Assembly: GCA_041071465.1 (NCBI GenBank)
Contig: CP163498.1
Span: forward strand, 2,136,001-2,200,000
Direction: 5' to 3'
DNA length: 64,000 nt
Origin: Pseudomonas putida
GTDB taxonomy: Bacteria > Pseudomonadota > Gammaproteobacteria > Pseudomonadales > Pseudomonadaceae
The number at the start of each line of letters is the position of its first letter. The first letter of the stretch is position 1. Positions 43,987-58,001 of the stretch are shown here, piece after piece. The translations under genes were made by a program, and so were the position numbers. The notes beneath the pieces were generated by a model, which was given only the letters and a program-made list of their open reading frames with translations, ran no database searches and had not been told where the DNA came from.

Positions 43987-45822
43987 TTACTCGACAGTAA
44001 CCGACTTGGCCAGGTTACGCGGCTGGTCAACGTCAGTACCCTTGAGCACGGCTACGTAGTACGACAGCAACTGCAGTGGAATGGTGTACAGGATCGGCGC
44101 CAGCGCGTCAGCGATGTGCGGCACCTTGATCACGTGGGTGCCTTCGCCATTGGTCATGCCCGCCTGCTCGTCGGCGAACACAACCAACTCACCACCGCGA
44201 GCACGCACTTCCTGCAGGTTGGACTTCAGCTTCTCCAGCAGTTCGTTGTTCGGCGCGACGGTAACCACCGGCATGTCATTGTCCACCAGTGCCAATGGGC
44301 CGTGCTTCAACTCACCCGCCGGGTAGGCTTCGGCGTGGATGTAGGAGATTTCCTTGAGCTTGAGCGCACCTTCCATCGCCACCGGGTACTGCGCACCACG
44401 GCCGAGGAACAGGGTGTGGTGCTTGTCGGCGAACAGCTCGGCGATTTTCTCGACGGTGGCATCCATGGCCAGGGCTTCGCCCAGGCGGGTCGGTAAACGA
44501 CGCAGTTCTTCAACCAGCTCGGCTTCAACACCGTCTTCCAGCGTTCCACGCACTTGGCCCAGGGCAAGGGTCAGCAGCATCAGCGAAACCAGCTGAGTGG
44601 TGAAAGCTTTGGTCGACGCCACGCCGATTTCAGGGCCAGCCAAGGTCAGCAGGGTCAGGTCCGACTCACGCACCAACGAGCTGATGCCCACGTTGCAGAT
44701 CGCCAGGCTGCCGAGGAAACCCAGCTCCTTGGCGTTGCGCAGCGCGGCCAGGGTGTCGGCGGTTTCACCGGATTGCGAGATGGAGACGAACAAAGTATCC
44801 GGCTGCACCACCACCTTGCGGTAACGGAATTCGCTGGCCACTTCCACCTGGCACGGGATGCCAGCCAGGCTTTCCAGCCAGTAACGGGCGACCATACCCG
44901 CGTGGTAGCTGGTGCCACAGGCGACGATCTGCACGTTGCGCACTTTGGCGAACAGTTCGGCAGCCTTCGGGCCGAAAGCCTGGACTAGCACGTTGTCCTT
45001 GCCCAGACGGCCTTCCAGGGTGCGCTGAACAACGCTTGGCTGCTCGTGGATTTCCTTGAGCATGAAGTGGCGATAGTTGCCCTTGTCGGCAGCTTCGGCG
45101 CCTTCATGGTACTGCACGGTTTCGCGCTGGACCTTGTTGCCTTGCTGGTCCCAGATGGTGACCTGATCACGGCGGATTTCCGCGATGTCGCCTTCTTCCA
45201 GGTACATGAAGCGGTCGGTGACCTGACGCAGCGCCAACTGGTCGGACGCCAGGAAGTTTTCACCCAGGCCCAGACCGATAACCAGCGGGCTGCCGCTGCG
45301 TGCAGCTACCAGGCGGTCAGGCTGCTTGGCGCTGATCAGCGCCAGGCCATAGGCACCATGCAGGCGCTTCACCGCTGCTTTCAGCGCGTCGGCCAGGTCC
45401 GGAATGCTCTTAAGGGTGTGGTGGATCAGGTGAACGATGACTTCGGTGTCGGTCTGGGACGTGAAGATGTAGCCCAGGCCTTTCAGCTCTTCACGCAGCT
45501 CTTCGTGGTTTTCGATGATGCCATTGTGCACCACAGCCACTTCATCGCCCGAGAAGTGCGGGTGGGCGTTGCCTTCGGTCGGCGCACCATGGGTAGCCCA
45601 ACGGGTGTGGGCGATACCCAGCTGGCCCGCCAGTGGCTCAGCAGCAACCGCAGCTTCCAGCTCGCTGACCTTGCCAATGCGGCGGCGGCGCTGCAATTCA
45701 CCGTTCTGGGTGAGAACCGCCAGGCCGGCGCTGTCGTACCCGCGGTACTCAAGACGCTTGAGGCCTTCGATCAGAATGGCTGTGATATTGCGCTCGGCGA
45801 CGGCACCAACGATTCCACACAT
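43987..45822 (-). CDS. glmS: Glucosamine-6-phosphate synthase (isomerizing)
   Basis: 611 residues. It makes glucosamine-6-phosphate from fructose-6-phosphate and glutamine, the first step to UDP-GlcNAc. An N-terminal class II glutaminase domain starts [12 protein letters not shown], with Cys2 as nucleophile after Met removal. Two SIS domains follow ([43 protein letters not shown]), and the C-terminus is [13 protein letters not shown]. The 3' end is the attTn7 recognition sequence. It begins 3 bp after the regulator gene. Confidence 0.97.
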   Translation of the reverse strand: MCGIVGAVAERNITAILIEGLKRLEYRGYDSAGLAVLTQNGELQRRRRIGKVSELEAAVAAEPLAGQLGIAHTRWATHGAPTEGNAHPHFSGDEVAVVHNGIIENHEELREELKGLGYIFTSQTDTEVIVHLIHHTLKSIPDLADALKAAVKRLHGAYGLALISAKQPDRLVAARSGSPLVIGLGLGENFLASDQLALRQVTDRFMYLEEGDIAEIRRDQVTIWDQQGNKVQRETVQYHEGAEAADKGNYRHFMLKEIHEQPSVVQRTLEGRLGKDNVLVQAFGPKAAELFAKVRNVQIVACGTSYHAGMVARYWLESLAGIPCQVEVASEFRYRKVVVQPDTLFVSISQSGETADTLAALRNAKELGFLGSLAICNVGISSLVRESDLTLLTLAGPEIGVASTKAFTTQLVSLMLLTLALGQVRGTLEDGVEAELVEELRRLPTRLGEALAMDATVEKIAELFADKHHTLFLGRGAQYPVAMEGALKLKEISYIHAEAYPAGELKHGPLALVDNDMPVVTVAPNNELLEKLKSNLQEVRARGGELVVFADEQAGMTNGEGTHVIKVPHIADALAPILYTIPLQLLSYYVAVLKGTDVDQPRNLAKSVTVE

Positions 45823-45825
45823 GTT

Positions 45826-46602
45826 TTATTGCTCCTGGCTGATCGCGGCGCAGATCAGGTTGATGCCGCGGGCTTGAATTTGTTCGCGTGCCGCTGCGGG
45901 CAGGCGTTCATCTGTAATAAGGGTATGTACGCTGCCCCAGGGCAGCTCGAGGTTAGGGATCTTGCGCCCCACCTTGTCCGACTCGACCATCACGATCACT
46001 TCACGGGCAACTTCGGCCATGACCCGACTGAGCCCAAGCAGCTCGTTGAAGGTAGTAGTACCCCGGCCGAGGTCGATGCCGTCGGCACCGATGAACAGCT
46101 GGTCGAAATCGTAAGAGCGCAGTACCTGCTCGGCGACTTGGCCCTGGAATGATTCGGAATGCGGGTCCCAGGTGCCACCGGTCATCAGCAGTACCGGCTC
46201 GTGTTCGAGGTCGCAAATGGCACGGGCTACATTCAGCGAATTGGTCATTACTACCAAGCCCGGCTGGCGCCCCAGTTCGGGGATCATGGCTGCCGTGGTG
46301 CTGCCGCTGTCGATGATGATGCGCGCATGTTCGCGGATTCGCCCGACGGCGGCACGCGCAATGGCCTTCTTATAGGAAGACACAGGCTGGGCCGGCTCAC
46401 CGAGCAGTTCTTGCGGCACCGGTACCGCGCCGCCGTAGCGGCGCAGCAACAGGCCGTTGGTTTCGAGGGCGGCGAGGTCTTTGCGAATGGTCACTTCCGA
46501 AGTTTCGAAACGCTTGGCCAAGGCGTCCACGCTCACCTCGCCCTGCTCGCTGAGCAAAGCCAGGATGTTGTGCCGCCGCTGCGGTGTGTTTCGTTTCGAC
46601 AT
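45826..46602 (-). CDS. glmR: DeoR-family regulator upstream of glmS
   Basis: 258 residues. An N-terminal DeoR winged helix (RRHNILALLSEQGEVSVDALAKRFETSEVTIRKDLAALE) is followed by the sugar-phosphate sensor domain (IIDSGSTTAAMIPEL, LFIGADGIDLGRGTTTFNE, VMVESDKVGRKIP). It sits in an operon between glmU and glmS and probably responds to an amino-sugar phosphate. The name is by position and family. Confidence 0.88.
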   Translation of the reverse strand: MSKRNTPQRRHNILALLSEQGEVSVDALAKRFETSEVTIRKDLAALETNGLLLRRYGGAVPVPQELLGEPAQPVSSYKKAIARAAVGRIREHARIIIDSGSTTAAMIPELGRQPGLVVMTNSLNVARAICDLEHEPVLLMTGGTWDPHSESFQGQVAEQVLRSYDFDQLFIGADGIDLGRGTTTFNELLGLSRVMAEVAREVIVMVESDKVGRKIPNLELPWGSVHTLITDERLPAAAREQIQARGINLICAAISQEQ

Positions 46603-46714
46603 GAGCTCTTAAGTTTCGTTTCGAAAGATAATGGTTGCAATCAAAACCTAAGACGCTCGTCTCGTCAAGCAGTAGCTGCCCTGTGGATAATTTCTTCTGC
46701 TTTTGGCAGGGTCC

Positions 46715-46833
46715 CTGTAGGAGCGGCCTTGTGTCGCGATGGGCTGCAAAGCAGCCCCGGCAATTTCAGGTTCACCTCGAAATCCAAGGGGCCGCGTTGC
46801 GGCCCATCGCGACACAAGGCCGCTCCTACAAGG
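46715..46833. repeat. Inverted pair of P. putida-type REP palindromes
   Basis: A unit beginning TGTAGGAGCGGCCTTGTGTC (about 46715-46759) and its inverse (about 46788-46833, ending GGCCGCTCCTACA) form a pair of extragenic palindromes between glmU and glmR. Each contains its own internal hairpin (GGGCTGCAAAGCAGCCC; GGCCGCGTTGCGGCC). These repeats are typical of P. putida intergenic regions. Confidence 0.85.
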
Positions 46834-46854
46834 GATTACCAATAGCCCAATAAA

Positions 46855-46884
46855 AAAGCCGACTTATTCACATAGGTCGGCTTT
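46855..46884 (-). terminator. Terminator after glmU
   Basis: AAAGCCGAC (46855-46863) pairs with GTCGGCTTT (46876-46884), with a T tract on the minus strand. Confidence 0.7.
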
Positions 46885-46907
46885 GGATCGAAACAGCTGT
46901 GAATAAC

Positions 46908-48275
46908 TCAGCTCTTCTTGGTTTTCTCCGGGCGCTTCCAACCCGAGATGTTGCGCTGGCGTGCACGGGCCACCGCCAGGTCGCCAGCTTCAACCGTCTG
47001 GGTAATGGTCGAACCGGCTGCGGTGGTCGCGCCGGCCTTGATTTCCACAGGCGCCACCAGCGAGTTGTTCGAACCGATGAACACGTCCTCGCCCATCAAC
47101 GTCTTGAACTTGTTGGCGCCATCGTAGTTGCAGGTGATGGTGCCGGCGCCGATGTTGGTGCGCGCACCGATTTCAGCATCGCCCAGGTAAGTCAGGTGAC
47201 CGGCCTTGGCGCCTTCACCCAGGTGTGCGTTTTTCAGTTCGACGAAGTTACCCACATGGGCCTTTGCGTCCAGTACGCTGCCCGGGCGCAGGCGGGCGAA
47301 CGGGCCGGCATCGCTGCCCTCGCCCATCACGGCGCCTTCGAGGTGGCTGTTGGCCTTGACCACCGCGCCTTTGCGCAGCGTGGTGTTCTTGATGACGCAG
47401 TTAGGGCCGATCTGAACATCGTCCTCGATGACCACCTTGCCTTCGAGAATCACGTTGATGTCGATGAGCACGTCACGACCAACGGTCACTTCACCCCGTA
47501 CATCGAAGCGCGCCGGGTCGCGCAGGGTCACGCCCTGGGCCATCAGGCGGCGGCCTTCACGCAGTTGGTAGTGACGCTCCAGCTCGGACAGCTGGCGACG
47601 GTCGTTGGCGCCCTGCACTTCCATCGGGTCGTGTGGCTGCTCGGTGGCCACCACCAGGCCGTCAGCCACCGCCATGGCGATGACGTCGGTCAGGTAGTAC
47701 TCGCCCTGGGCGTTGTTGTTCGACAGGCGGCCCATCCAGTCGGCCAGGCGCGCGGCTGGCAGGGCCAGAATACCGGTGTTGCCTTCCTTGATGGCTTTCT
47801 GTGCATCGTTGGCGTCCTTGTGCTCAACGATGGCAGTCACCTGGCCTTGCTCGTCACGCACGATACGACCATAGCCGGTCGGGTCTTCGAGCGTGACCGT
47901 AAGCAGGCCCAGTTGCTGATCATTGGCTTTGGCCAACAAACGCTGCAGGGTCTCCACTTCGATCAACGGCACATCGCCGTACAGCACCAGCACGGTATCG
48001 GCGGTCAGCGCTGGCAAAGCCTGGGCAACAGCATGGCCGGTACCCAGCTGTTTATCCTGCATGACGAAATTCAGGTCGTCAGCGGCCAGGCGCTCGCGAA
48101 CCAGCTCGGCGCCATGGCCAATGACCACGTGAATACCTTGTGGCTGCAGTTGACGTGCGCTGTGGATAACATGGCCGAGCATGGAGTTGCCGGCTACCGG
48201 GTGCAGCACCTTGGGCAGCGCCGAGCGCATGCGGGTACCTTGGCCGGCGGCGAGAATAACGATATCGAGTGACAT
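46908..48275 (-). CDS. glmU: Bifunctional GlmU uridyltransferase/acetyltransferase
   Basis: 455 residues. The N-terminal pyrophosphorylase domain has [17 protein letters not shown]. The C-terminal part is a left-handed beta-helix acetyltransferase with hexapeptide repeats ([20 protein letters not shown]). It acetylates GlcN-1-P and uridylates it to UDP-GlcNAc, two steps after GlmS. It ends in a Lys-rich tail. Confidence 0.97.
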   Translation of the reverse strand: MSLDIVILAAGQGTRMRSALPKVLHPVAGNSMLGHVIHSARQLQPQGIHVVIGHGAELVRERLAADDLNFVMQDKQLGTGHAVAQALPALTADTVLVLYGDVPLIEVETLQRLLAKANDQQLGLLTVTLEDPTGYGRIVRDEQGQVTAIVEHKDANDAQKAIKEGNTGILALPAARLADWMGRLSNNNAQGEYYLTDVIAMAVADGLVVATEQPHDPMEVQGANDRRQLSELERHYQLREGRRLMAQGVTLRDPARFDVRGEVTVGRDVLIDINVILEGKVVIEDDVQIGPNCVIKNTTLRKGAVVKANSHLEGAVMGEGSDAGPFARLRPGSVLDAKAHVGNFVELKNAHLGEGAKAGHLTYLGDAEIGARTNIGAGTITCNYDGANKFKTLMGEDVFIGSNNSLVAPVEIKAGATTAAGSTITQTVEAGDLAVARARQRNISGWKRPEKTKKS

Positions 48276-48333
48276 TACTGGCTACCAATCCTGGGCGGTC
48301 AGTGAAAGACCGGGGGGAGAAAACAGAAAAAGA

Positions 48334-48359
48334 AAAAGGGTAGCCGAGGCTACCCTTTT
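48334..48359 (-). terminator. Terminator of the atp operon
   Basis: AAAAGGGTAGCC and GGCTACCCTTTT form a perfect stem around GA, followed on the minus strand by a T-rich stretch. It lies 37 bp after atpC. Confidence 0.85.
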
Positions 48360-48395
48360 ACTCAATCGCAATAGAAGTGATCAGCCAAAGGCCAA

Positions 48396-48815
48396 TTACT
48401 TGCCTTTGCGCATTTGCTGAACGGTACGCAGCTGGGCTGCGGCCTCGGCCAGACGTGCGGCGGCGGCACCGTAGTCGAAGTCCGCGCCTTTCAGATTCAG
48501 GGCGTTCTCGGCAGCCTTGAGGGCTTCCTGAGCTTGCGCTTCATCCAGGTCTGCAGCACGTTGCACGGTATCGGCAAGCACCTTGACCATGTTCGGCTGA
48601 ACCTCGAGGAAGCCACCAGAGATGTAGAACACCTCTTGGGTGCCACCCTGCTTGGTCAGCGTGATCGGACCAGGCTTGAGATTGGTGATCAGCGGCGCGT
48701 GGCCCGGAGCGATACCAAGATCACCCAGGTTACCGTGCGCTACTACCATCTCGACCAGGCCGGAGAAAATCTCTCCTTCCGCGCTGACGATATCGCAATG
48801 GACTGTCATAGCCAT
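48396..48815 (-). CDS. atpC: ATP synthase epsilon subunit
   Basis: 139 residues. An N-terminal beta-sandwich ([41 protein letters not shown]) is followed by C-terminal helices. It is the central-stalk subunit that couples F1 to the c-ring and inhibits ATP hydrolysis. Last gene of the atpIBEFHAGDC operon. Confidence 0.97.
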   Translation of the reverse strand: MAMTVHCDIVSAEGEIFSGLVEMVVAHGNLGDLGIAPGHAPLITNLKPGPITLTKQGGTQEVFYISGGFLEVQPNMVKVLADTVQRAADLDEAQAQEALKAAENALNLKGADFDYGAAAARLAEAAAQLRTVQQMRKGK

Positions 48816-48858
48816 CTGCTTGCCTCAACCTGATAGCGCCCCTTGCGGGGCGCAGGAA

Positions 48859-50262
<1,404 letters not shown>

Positions 50263-51123
50263 TTAAACCGCGGCAGCGCCGCCGACGATTTCCGAGATCT
50301 CCTGGGTGATCGCAGCCTGACGCGCCTTGTTGTAGATCAACTGAAGCTCTTTGATCAAATCACCGGCGTTGTCTGTGGCGTTCTTCATGGCGATCATCCG
50401 GGCCGCTTGTTCAGCAGCGTTGTTCTCGACCACCGCCTGGTACACCTGCGACTCCACGTAACGCACCATCAAGCCGTCCAGCAGCTCTTTTGCGTCGGGT
50501 TCGTACAAGTAATCCCAGTGATGCTTGAGATCCTGATCCGGGGTTGCCACCAACGGTACCAATTGCTCGACCGTTGGCTTCTGGGTCATGGTGTTGATGA
50601 ACTTGTTCGAAACCACCGAGAGGCGATCGATACGGCCGTCGAGGTAGGCGTCCAGCATCACTTTGACGGAGCCGATCAAATCGTTGATCGATGGCTCTTC
50701 GCCCAGGTGGCTGATCGCGGCTACGACGTTACCGCCAAAGATGCGGAAGAAAGTCGCACCCTTGCTGCCGATCACGCACAGGTCGATTTCCACGCCCTGT
50801 TCGCGGTTTTCGTTCATGTCCTTGACCAGGGCCTTGAACAGGTTGGTATTCAAGCCACCGCACAGACCACGGTCACTGCTCACCACGATATAACCGGCGC
50901 GCTTTACAGGGCGCTCGATCATGAACGGGTGACGGTATTCCGGGTTGGCGTTGGCCAGATGACCGATCACCTGGCGGATACGCTCCGCGTAAGGACGGCT
51001 AGCAGCCATGCGCAGTTGTGCCCTGCGCATCTTGCTGACCGCCACTTTCTCCATGGCGCTGGTAATTTTTTGCGTGCTTTTGATGCTCGCAATCTTACTG
51101 CGAATCTCTTTTGCGCCTGCCAT
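50263..51123 (-). CDS. atpG: ATP synthase gamma subunit
   Basis: 286 residues. N-terminal helix [35 protein letters not shown] and C-terminal [38 protein letters not shown] are the rotor coiled coil. Confidence 0.98.
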   Translation of the reverse strand: MAGAKEIRSKIASIKSTQKITSAMEKVAVSKMRRAQLRMAASRPYAERIRQVIGHLANANPEYRHPFMIERPVKRAGYIVVSSDRGLCGGLNTNLFKALVKDMNENREQGVEIDLCVIGSKGATFFRIFGGNVVAAISHLGEEPSINDLIGSVKVMLDAYLDGRIDRLSVVSNKFINTMTQKPTVEQLVPLVATPDQDLKHHWDYLYEPDAKELLDGLMVRYVESQVYQAVVENNAAEQAARMIAMKNATDNAGDLIKELQLIYNKARQAAITQEISEIVGGAAAV

Positions 51124-51171
51124 GTATCACCTATCAGGTTAGCAAGCGGGGGCCAGAGCCCCCGCTGCGGC

Positions 51172-52716
51172 TTACCAGGTCTGGGTGGCCTTGAACTTCT
51201 CGATACCGGCTTTCAGGCCTGCGTCGATTTCGTCGTTGAAGTCACCCTTCACGTTGATCTTCGCCATCAGTTCAGCGTGATCACGGTTGAAGAAGGCGAT
51301 CAGTGCTTGCTCGAAGCTGCCGATCTTGGAGACTTCTACGTCGGTCAGGAAGCCACGCTCAGCGGCGTACAGCGACAGAGCCATGTCCGCGATGGACATC
51401 GGCGCGTACTGCTTCTGCTTCATCAGCTCGGTTACGCGCTGACCATGCTCCAGCTGCTTGCGGGTCGCTTCGTCCAGATCGGAAGCGAACTGGGCGAATG
51501 CAGCCAGTTCACGGTACTGAGCCAGTGCGGTACGAATACCACCGGACAGCTTCTTGATGATCTTGGTCTGAGCGGCACCACCTACACGGGATACCGAAAC
51601 ACCGGCGTTCACTGCAGGGCGGATGCCCGAGTTGAACATGGCCGATTCCAGGAAGATCTGACCGTCGGTGATGGAAATCACGTTGGTCGGAACGAACGCG
51701 GAAACGTCGCCAGCCTGGGTTTCGATGATCGGCAGAGCGGTCAGGGAACCGGTTTTGCCAGTCACAGCGCCGTTGGTGAACTTCTCGACGTATTCTTCCG
51801 AAACGCGCGATGCACGCTCCAGCAGACGGGAGTGGAGATAGAACACGTCGCCTGGGTACGCTTCACGTCCTGGTGGACGGCGCAGCAGCAGGGAGATCTG
51901 ACGGTAGGCAACGGCCTGCTTGGACAGGTCATCGTAAACGATCAGGGCATCTTCACCGCGGTCACGGAAGAACTCGCCCATGGTGCAACCGGCGTATGGC
52001 GCCAGGAATTGCAGTGCGGCGGATTCCGAAGCACTGGCAACTACCACGATGGTGTTGGCCAGGGCGCCGTTTTCTTCCAGTTTGCGAACGATGTTGGCAA
52101 CGGTGGAACGCTTCTGGCCGACAGCAACATAAACACAGAAAATACCGGAGTCTTTCTGGTTGATGATGGCGTCGATGGCCATGGCGGTCTTGCCGATCTG
52201 ACGGTCGCCAATGATCAGCTCACGCTGGCCACGGCCGACTGGGATCATGGCGTCGACGGATTTGTAGCCAGTCTGTACAGGCTGGTCTACCGACTTACGC
52301 CAGATCACGCCTGGAGCAACTTTTTCGACCGCGTCGGTCTGGGTGTTGCCCAGAGGACCTTTGCCGTCGATCGGGTTGCCCAGTGCGTCGACGACGCGAC
52401 CCAGCAGTTCCTTACCAACCGGAACTTCCAGGATGCGGCCGGTGCACTTGGCGCTCATGCCTTCGGCGAGGGTGTCGTATGCACCCAGGATCACTGCACC
52501 TACGGAGTCTTGCTCCAGGTTCAGGGCCATGCCGTAGACGCCGCCCGGGAACTCGATCATTTCGCCGTACATGACGTCGGCCAGACCGTGGATCCGCACG
52601 ATACCGTCGGAAACCGAAACAACGGTACCTTCGTTACGGGCTTGGGAGCTCACATCGAGGTTGTCGATGCGGCCCTTGATGATTTCACTAATTTCGGAAG
52701 GATTGAGTTGCTGCAT
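51172..52716 (-). CDS. atpA: ATP synthase alpha subunit
   Basis: 514 residues with the P-loop [15 protein letters not shown] near residue 170 and the alpha-subunit signature [17 protein letters not shown]. It binds nucleotides at the non-catalytic sites of the F1 hexamer. Confidence 0.98.
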   Translation of the reverse strand: MQQLNPSEISEIIKGRIDNLDVSSQARNEGTVVSVSDGIVRIHGLADVMYGEMIEFPGGVYGMALNLEQDSVGAVILGAYDTLAEGMSAKCTGRILEVPVGKELLGRVVDALGNPIDGKGPLGNTQTDAVEKVAPGVIWRKSVDQPVQTGYKSVDAMIPVGRGQRELIIGDRQIGKTAMAIDAIINQKDSGIFCVYVAVGQKRSTVANIVRKLEENGALANTIVVVASASESAALQFLAPYAGCTMGEFFRDRGEDALIVYDDLSKQAVAYRQISLLLRRPPGREAYPGDVFYLHSRLLERASRVSEEYVEKFTNGAVTGKTGSLTALPIIETQAGDVSAFVPTNVISITDGQIFLESAMFNSGIRPAVNAGVSVSRVGGAAQTKIIKKLSGGIRTALAQYRELAAFAQFASDLDEATRKQLEHGQRVTELMKQKQYAPMSIADMALSLYAAERGFLTDVEVSKIGSFEQALIAFFNRDHAELMAKINVKGDFNDEIDAGLKAGIEKFKATQTW

Positions 52717-52737
52717 TGCTCTGCTGCCCCTTCAAAC

Positions 52738-53274
52738 TCAAGATTTCAATGCTTCGGCCAGTTTCGCGATCTTGCCGCGAACAGAGCCATCGATTACCAG
52801 GTCACCAGCGCGGATGACGACGCCGCCAATCAGGCTGGCATCCTCCGACGCGTGCAGGCGCACTTCCTGGCCTAACCGTGCACTGAGAACCTTGGCGAGT
52901 TTGTCTTGCTGTTCTTGGTTCAACGCGAAGGCACTGGTGACTTCCACGTCCACGGATTTCTCTTGCTCGGCCTTGTACAGGTCGAACAGAGCGGCAATCT
53001 CCGGCAGAAGCAGGAGACGGTCGTTTTCCGCGGCAACATGAATGAAATTCTGTGCCTGTGCATTGAACTTGTCACCGCACACGTCAATGAACGTGGCGGC
53101 CTTTTCTGCGCTCGTCAGTCGCGGGGCCTTGAGCAGGCGCTGCATGGTGTCGTCTTGCGACACCGCAGCAGCCAGGCCGAGCATGGCTGACCAATTGGCC
53201 AGTTGCTGATGGGCCTGGGCATGCTCAAAGGCAGCCTTAGCGTAAGGTCGGGCCAACGTGGTCAGTTCTGCCAT
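52738..53274 (-). CDS. atpH: ATP synthase delta subunit
   Basis: 178 residues. [25 protein letters not shown] and the C-terminal [28 protein letters not shown] are diagnostic of the stator subunit that links F1 to subunit b. Confidence 0.97.
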
Positions 53275-53286
53275 GATCGCCCTCGC

Positions 53287-53757
53287 TTAAATTTCAGCGG
53301 CCAGTTTGTTAACCAGCTCCGCATGCGCGTTTTGATCGATTGTGGCGCCAAGGATCTTTTCAGCACCACCAACAGCCAGAGCACCCACTTGGGCACGCAG
53401 GGCGTCTTTAGCGCTGTTCAGTTCCTGTTCGATCTCGGCCAGAGCCTGAGCCTTCACACGGTCAGCTTCGACGCGGGCCTGGTCACGGGCTTCCTCGACA
53501 AGCTGAGCAGCGCGCTTCTTGCTTTGCTCAATGATTTCGGCTGCCTGTGCTTTAGCTTCACGCAGTTGCTGACCCGCTTTCTCTTGGGCCAGCTCCAGGT
53601 CGCGAGCTGCGCGGTTGGCAGCGTCCAAGCCGTCGGCAATCTTCTTTTGGCGCTCTTGCAGGGCAGTGATGACCGGAGGCCATACATACTTCATGCAGAA
53701 GAGTACAAAAATCAGAAAAGCAACGGATTGGCCAATCAGGGTTGCATTAATGTTCAC
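53287..53757 (-). CDS. atpF: ATP synthase b subunit
   Basis: 156 residues: one N-terminal transmembrane helix ([29 protein letters not shown]), followed by a long charged coiled coil. It forms the peripheral stalk as a dimer. Confidence 0.97.
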   Translation of the reverse strand: MNINATLIGQSVAFLIFVLFCMKYVWPPVITALQERQKKIADGLDAANRAARDLELAQEKAGQQLREAKAQAAEIIEQSKKRAAQLVEEARDQARVEADRVKAQALAEIEQELNSAKDALRAQVGALAVGGAEKILGATIDQNAHAELVNKLAAEI

Positions 53758-53813
53758 GCCAACACCTCGCTCGGTCTTTATTCATACAGCCATCAACTCG
53801 TGGTGACGAGTGA

Positions 53814-54086
<273 letters not shown>

Positions 54087-54215
54087 TTACGTCGTATTGG
54101 TTAGGTTTTTAGTTTGAAGCGGTAAAACAAATCGTTTGGTACAGCATGCCCTTGCGGACTTTTTAAGCCCTCCCCCCAAACAGGCGGGGAAGGCTATCAG
54201 ACACGCCAGGCGGTC

Positions 54216-55509
<1,294 letters not shown>

Positions 55510-55658
55510 CACAACTGCTCCTCGGAAGTCGACCAACAAGTCAGTTATGACTTGGCATAATTTGTGCCGACAAAATGCGCGCAGAGTATAGGGGTGGATT
55601 AACCCCTATTCAACTCTTCGGTAGTGATTTCCGACTGCGCGCTACAACAGCAATTGTT

Positions 55659-56531
55659 TCAGCGGATGTGAGCAAGCACGCCTTGCAACTCGTCAAGCGA
55701 GTTGTAGCGAATAACCAATTGGCCTTTTCCCTTGTTGCCATGACGGATCTGCACGGCGGAGCCCAGGCGCTCTGCGAGCCGCTGTTCAAGGCGTGCGATA
55801 TCCGGATCAGGTTTGCTCTGTTCGACCGGATCAGGTTTGTCGCTGAGCCATTGGCGAACCAATGCCTCGGTTTGGCGCACGGTGAGGCCACGTGCGACAA
55901 CATGACGCGCCCCCTCCTCCTGACGGCTTTCGTCCAGACCGAGCAATGCACGGGCATGGCCCATCTCCAGATCGCCATGGGCGAGCATGGTCTTGATCGC
56001 TTCGGGCAAGGTAATCAGGCGCAGCAAGTTGGCCACGGTTACCCGCGATTTGCCAACGGCGTCAGCTACCTGTTGCTGGGTGAGCTCGAATTCCTGCTGC
56101 AGACGCTGCAGGGCCATGGCCTCTTCCAGCGGGTTGAGGTCTTCGCGCTGGATGTTCTCGATCAGCGCCATGGCGATGGCGGCTTCGTCCGGCACTTCGC
56201 GGACCATGGCCGGGATCGTGTCCAGGCCGGCCTGCTGGGTGGCGCGCCAACGGCGCTCGCCGGCGATGATCTCGTAACGGTTGTCGCCGATCGGGCGGAC
56301 CACGATCGGCTGCATCACGCCATGAGTGCGAATCGAGTGCGCAAGCTCTTCCAGCGCCTCCGGGTCCATGTCCCGGCGTGGCTGGTACTTGCCACGCTGG
56401 ATCAACTCGACCGGCAGGTGTTGCAGTTCTTTCTGGTCGATCTTCACAGCCTGCTCTTCGAGCGCGCTGACGGAAGGACCACTGAGCAGTGCATCCAACC
56501 CACGTCCGAGACCCCGTTTCTTGACGGCCAT
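55659..56531 (-). CDS. parB: Chromosome-partitioning protein ParB
   Basis: 290 residues. The CTPase box reads GKYQPRRDMDPEALEELAHSIRTHGVMQPIVVRP with the GERRWRA arginine patch. The helix-turn-helix is ELTQQQVADAVGKSRVTVANLLRLI, and a C-terminal dimerisation domain follows. It binds parS sites near the origin. It lies 9 bp after parA in the same operon. Confidence 0.97.
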   Translation of the reverse strand: MAVKKRGLGRGLDALLSGPSVSALEEQAVKIDQKELQHLPVELIQRGKYQPRRDMDPEALEELAHSIRTHGVMQPIVVRPIGDNRYEIIAGERRWRATQQAGLDTIPAMVREVPDEAAIAMALIENIQREDLNPLEEAMALQRLQQEFELTQQQVADAVGKSRVTVANLLRLITLPEAIKTMLAHGDLEMGHARALLGLDESRQEEGARHVVARGLTVRQTEALVRQWLSDKPDPVEQSKPDPDIARLEQRLAERLGSAVQIRHGNKGKGQLVIRYNSLDELQGVLAHIR

Positions 56532-56540
56532 ACGGATTCC

Positions 56541-57332
56541 TTAAGTTGTTTGTGCAGTGCGTGATTGACGGCGTTGACGGCGAACCAGTTCCCCAGCAAG
56601 GGCCAGATACGCCAGCGCGCCGCGCGATTGCTTGTCGTAAGCCAGGGCGGGCATGCCGAAGCTGGGGGCCTCGGCCAGGCGAATGTTGCGCGGAATGACC
56701 GTGTCGTACAGCTGCGGGCCAAAATGCTCTTTCAGCTGCGCCGAAACATCGTTGTTCAGGCTAAGGCGCGGATCGTACATGGTCCGCAGCAGGCCCTCGA
56801 TCTTCAGCTCCGGGTTCAACCGGGCGGCGATGCGCTTGATGTTATCCACAAGGTCGCTGAGACCTTCCAGTGCGTAGTACTCGCACTGCATGGGGATAAT
56901 CACGCCATCGGACGCGACCAGGGCGTTGAGCGTGAGCATCGATAGCGACGGCGGGCAGTCGATGAGGATGTAGTCATAGTTCTCACGGATGGGTGCCAGA
57001 GCGTTGCGCAGGCGGCTCTCCTTGACCTGCATTTCCAGCAGCACCACTTCGGCGGCGGTCAGGTCGCGGTTGGCCGGCAGCAGCTGGAAGCCTCCGTGTT
57101 CGGAGTAATGCATGGCCTGGGCCAGGTCGCATTCCCCGATGAGCAGGTCGTAGACCGAGTGCTCGAGCTCGTGCTTGTCCACGCCGCTGCCCATGGTGGC
57201 GTTGCCTTGCGGATCGAGGTCGATCAGCAGCACACGACGCTTGGTCGCGGCCAGCGAGGCGGCGAGATTGATACAGGTGGTGGTCTTGCCTACACCACCT
57301 TTCTGGTTCGCGATTGCGAATACCTTAGCCAT
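56541..57332 (-). CDS. parA: Chromosome-partitioning ATPase ParA (Soj)
   Basis: 263 residues with the deviant Walker A KGGVGKTT at 11-18, LLIDLDPQGNATMG, and YDYILIDCPPSLSMLTLNAL. It moves ParB-parS complexes on the nucleoid. Confidence 0.97.
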   Translation of the reverse strand: MAKVFAIANQKGGVGKTTTCINLAASLAATKRRVLLIDLDPQGNATMGSGVDKHELEHSVYDLLIGECDLAQAMHYSEHGGFQLLPANRDLTAAEVVLLEMQVKESRLRNALAPIRENYDYILIDCPPSLSMLTLNALVASDGVIIPMQCEYYALEGLSDLVDNIKRIAARLNPELKIEGLLRTMYDPRLSLNNDVSAQLKEHFGPQLYDTVIPRNIRLAEAPSFGMPALAYDKQSRGALAYLALAGELVRRQRRQSRTAQTT

Positions 57333-57350
57333 TGATGCGCGTGTTCCCAG

Positions 57351-58001
57351 TCATGCCTTGCGGCGCAGTATCAGCAGATGGCGCTGGCCCTGGCAACCCG
57401 GAACGGTCAGGGCCTGTTCGCTTTCCACTGTGAAGTCTGCGGGCAATGCTACCAGTTCATCGGCAGGATGCAGCCCCTTCATTGCAAGCCATTGCGTCCC
57501 GGTGTCGCCCAAGTGGCGGGTCCAGTTGGTGAAGTTCTCCATGCTGCTGAAGGCGCGGGAGATGATTCCGTCGAACGGTTGTGCCGGCTGGAAGGCTTCC
57601 ACTCGGCTGTGGATAACCGTGAGGTTGTCCAGCTTCAACTCCATTTTCACCTGGGTCAGGAAGCGCGTCTTCTTGCCATTGGCGTCCAGCACGGTCACCC
57701 GCTTGTGCGGATGCAGGATAGCCAACGGGATGCCAGGCATGCCACCGCCACTGCCGACGTCCAGCCAATTGTCACGCTCGTTGTGGATAAACGACATGAC
57801 GCTGAGGCTGTCCAGCAGGTGACGCGACACCATCTCATCCGGGTCGCGCACGGCGGTGAGGTTGTAGGCTTTGTTCCATTTGATCAGCAGGGCCAGGTAG
57901 CCGAGCAGCTTTTCGTGATGCTCTGCGCTCAGCTCGACTCCGAGCTGCCGTGCACCTGTGGACAACTCTTCAGCGTGTTGCGGGGTGACCAGGGAACTCA
58001 A
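57351..58001 (-). CDS. rsmG: 16S rRNA (guanine-527-N7)-methyltransferase
   Basis: 216 residues. The SAM-binding motif reads [18 protein letters not shown] with TVLDANGKK, and [12 protein letters not shown] is typical. It methylates G527 of 16S rRNA. The start overlaps the mnmG stop by 4 bp. Confidence 0.97.
   Translation of the reverse strand: MSSLVTPQHAEELSTGARQLGVELSAEHHEKLLGYLALLIKWNKAYNLTAVRDPDEMVSRHLLDSLSVMSFIHNERDNWLDVGSGGGMPGIPLAILHPHKRVTVLDANGKKTRFLTQVKMELKLDNLTVIHSRVEAFQPAQPFDGIISRAFSSMENFTNWTRHLGDTGTQWLAMKGLHPADELVALPADFTVESEQALTVPGCQGQRHLLILRRKA

Noticed and set aside
50407..52875. An 822-codon open frame on the plus strand
   Set aside because: It lies antisense to atpG and atpA, whose protein sequences are unmistakable. 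Strong codon bias of the GC-rich genes keeps the opposite strand open.
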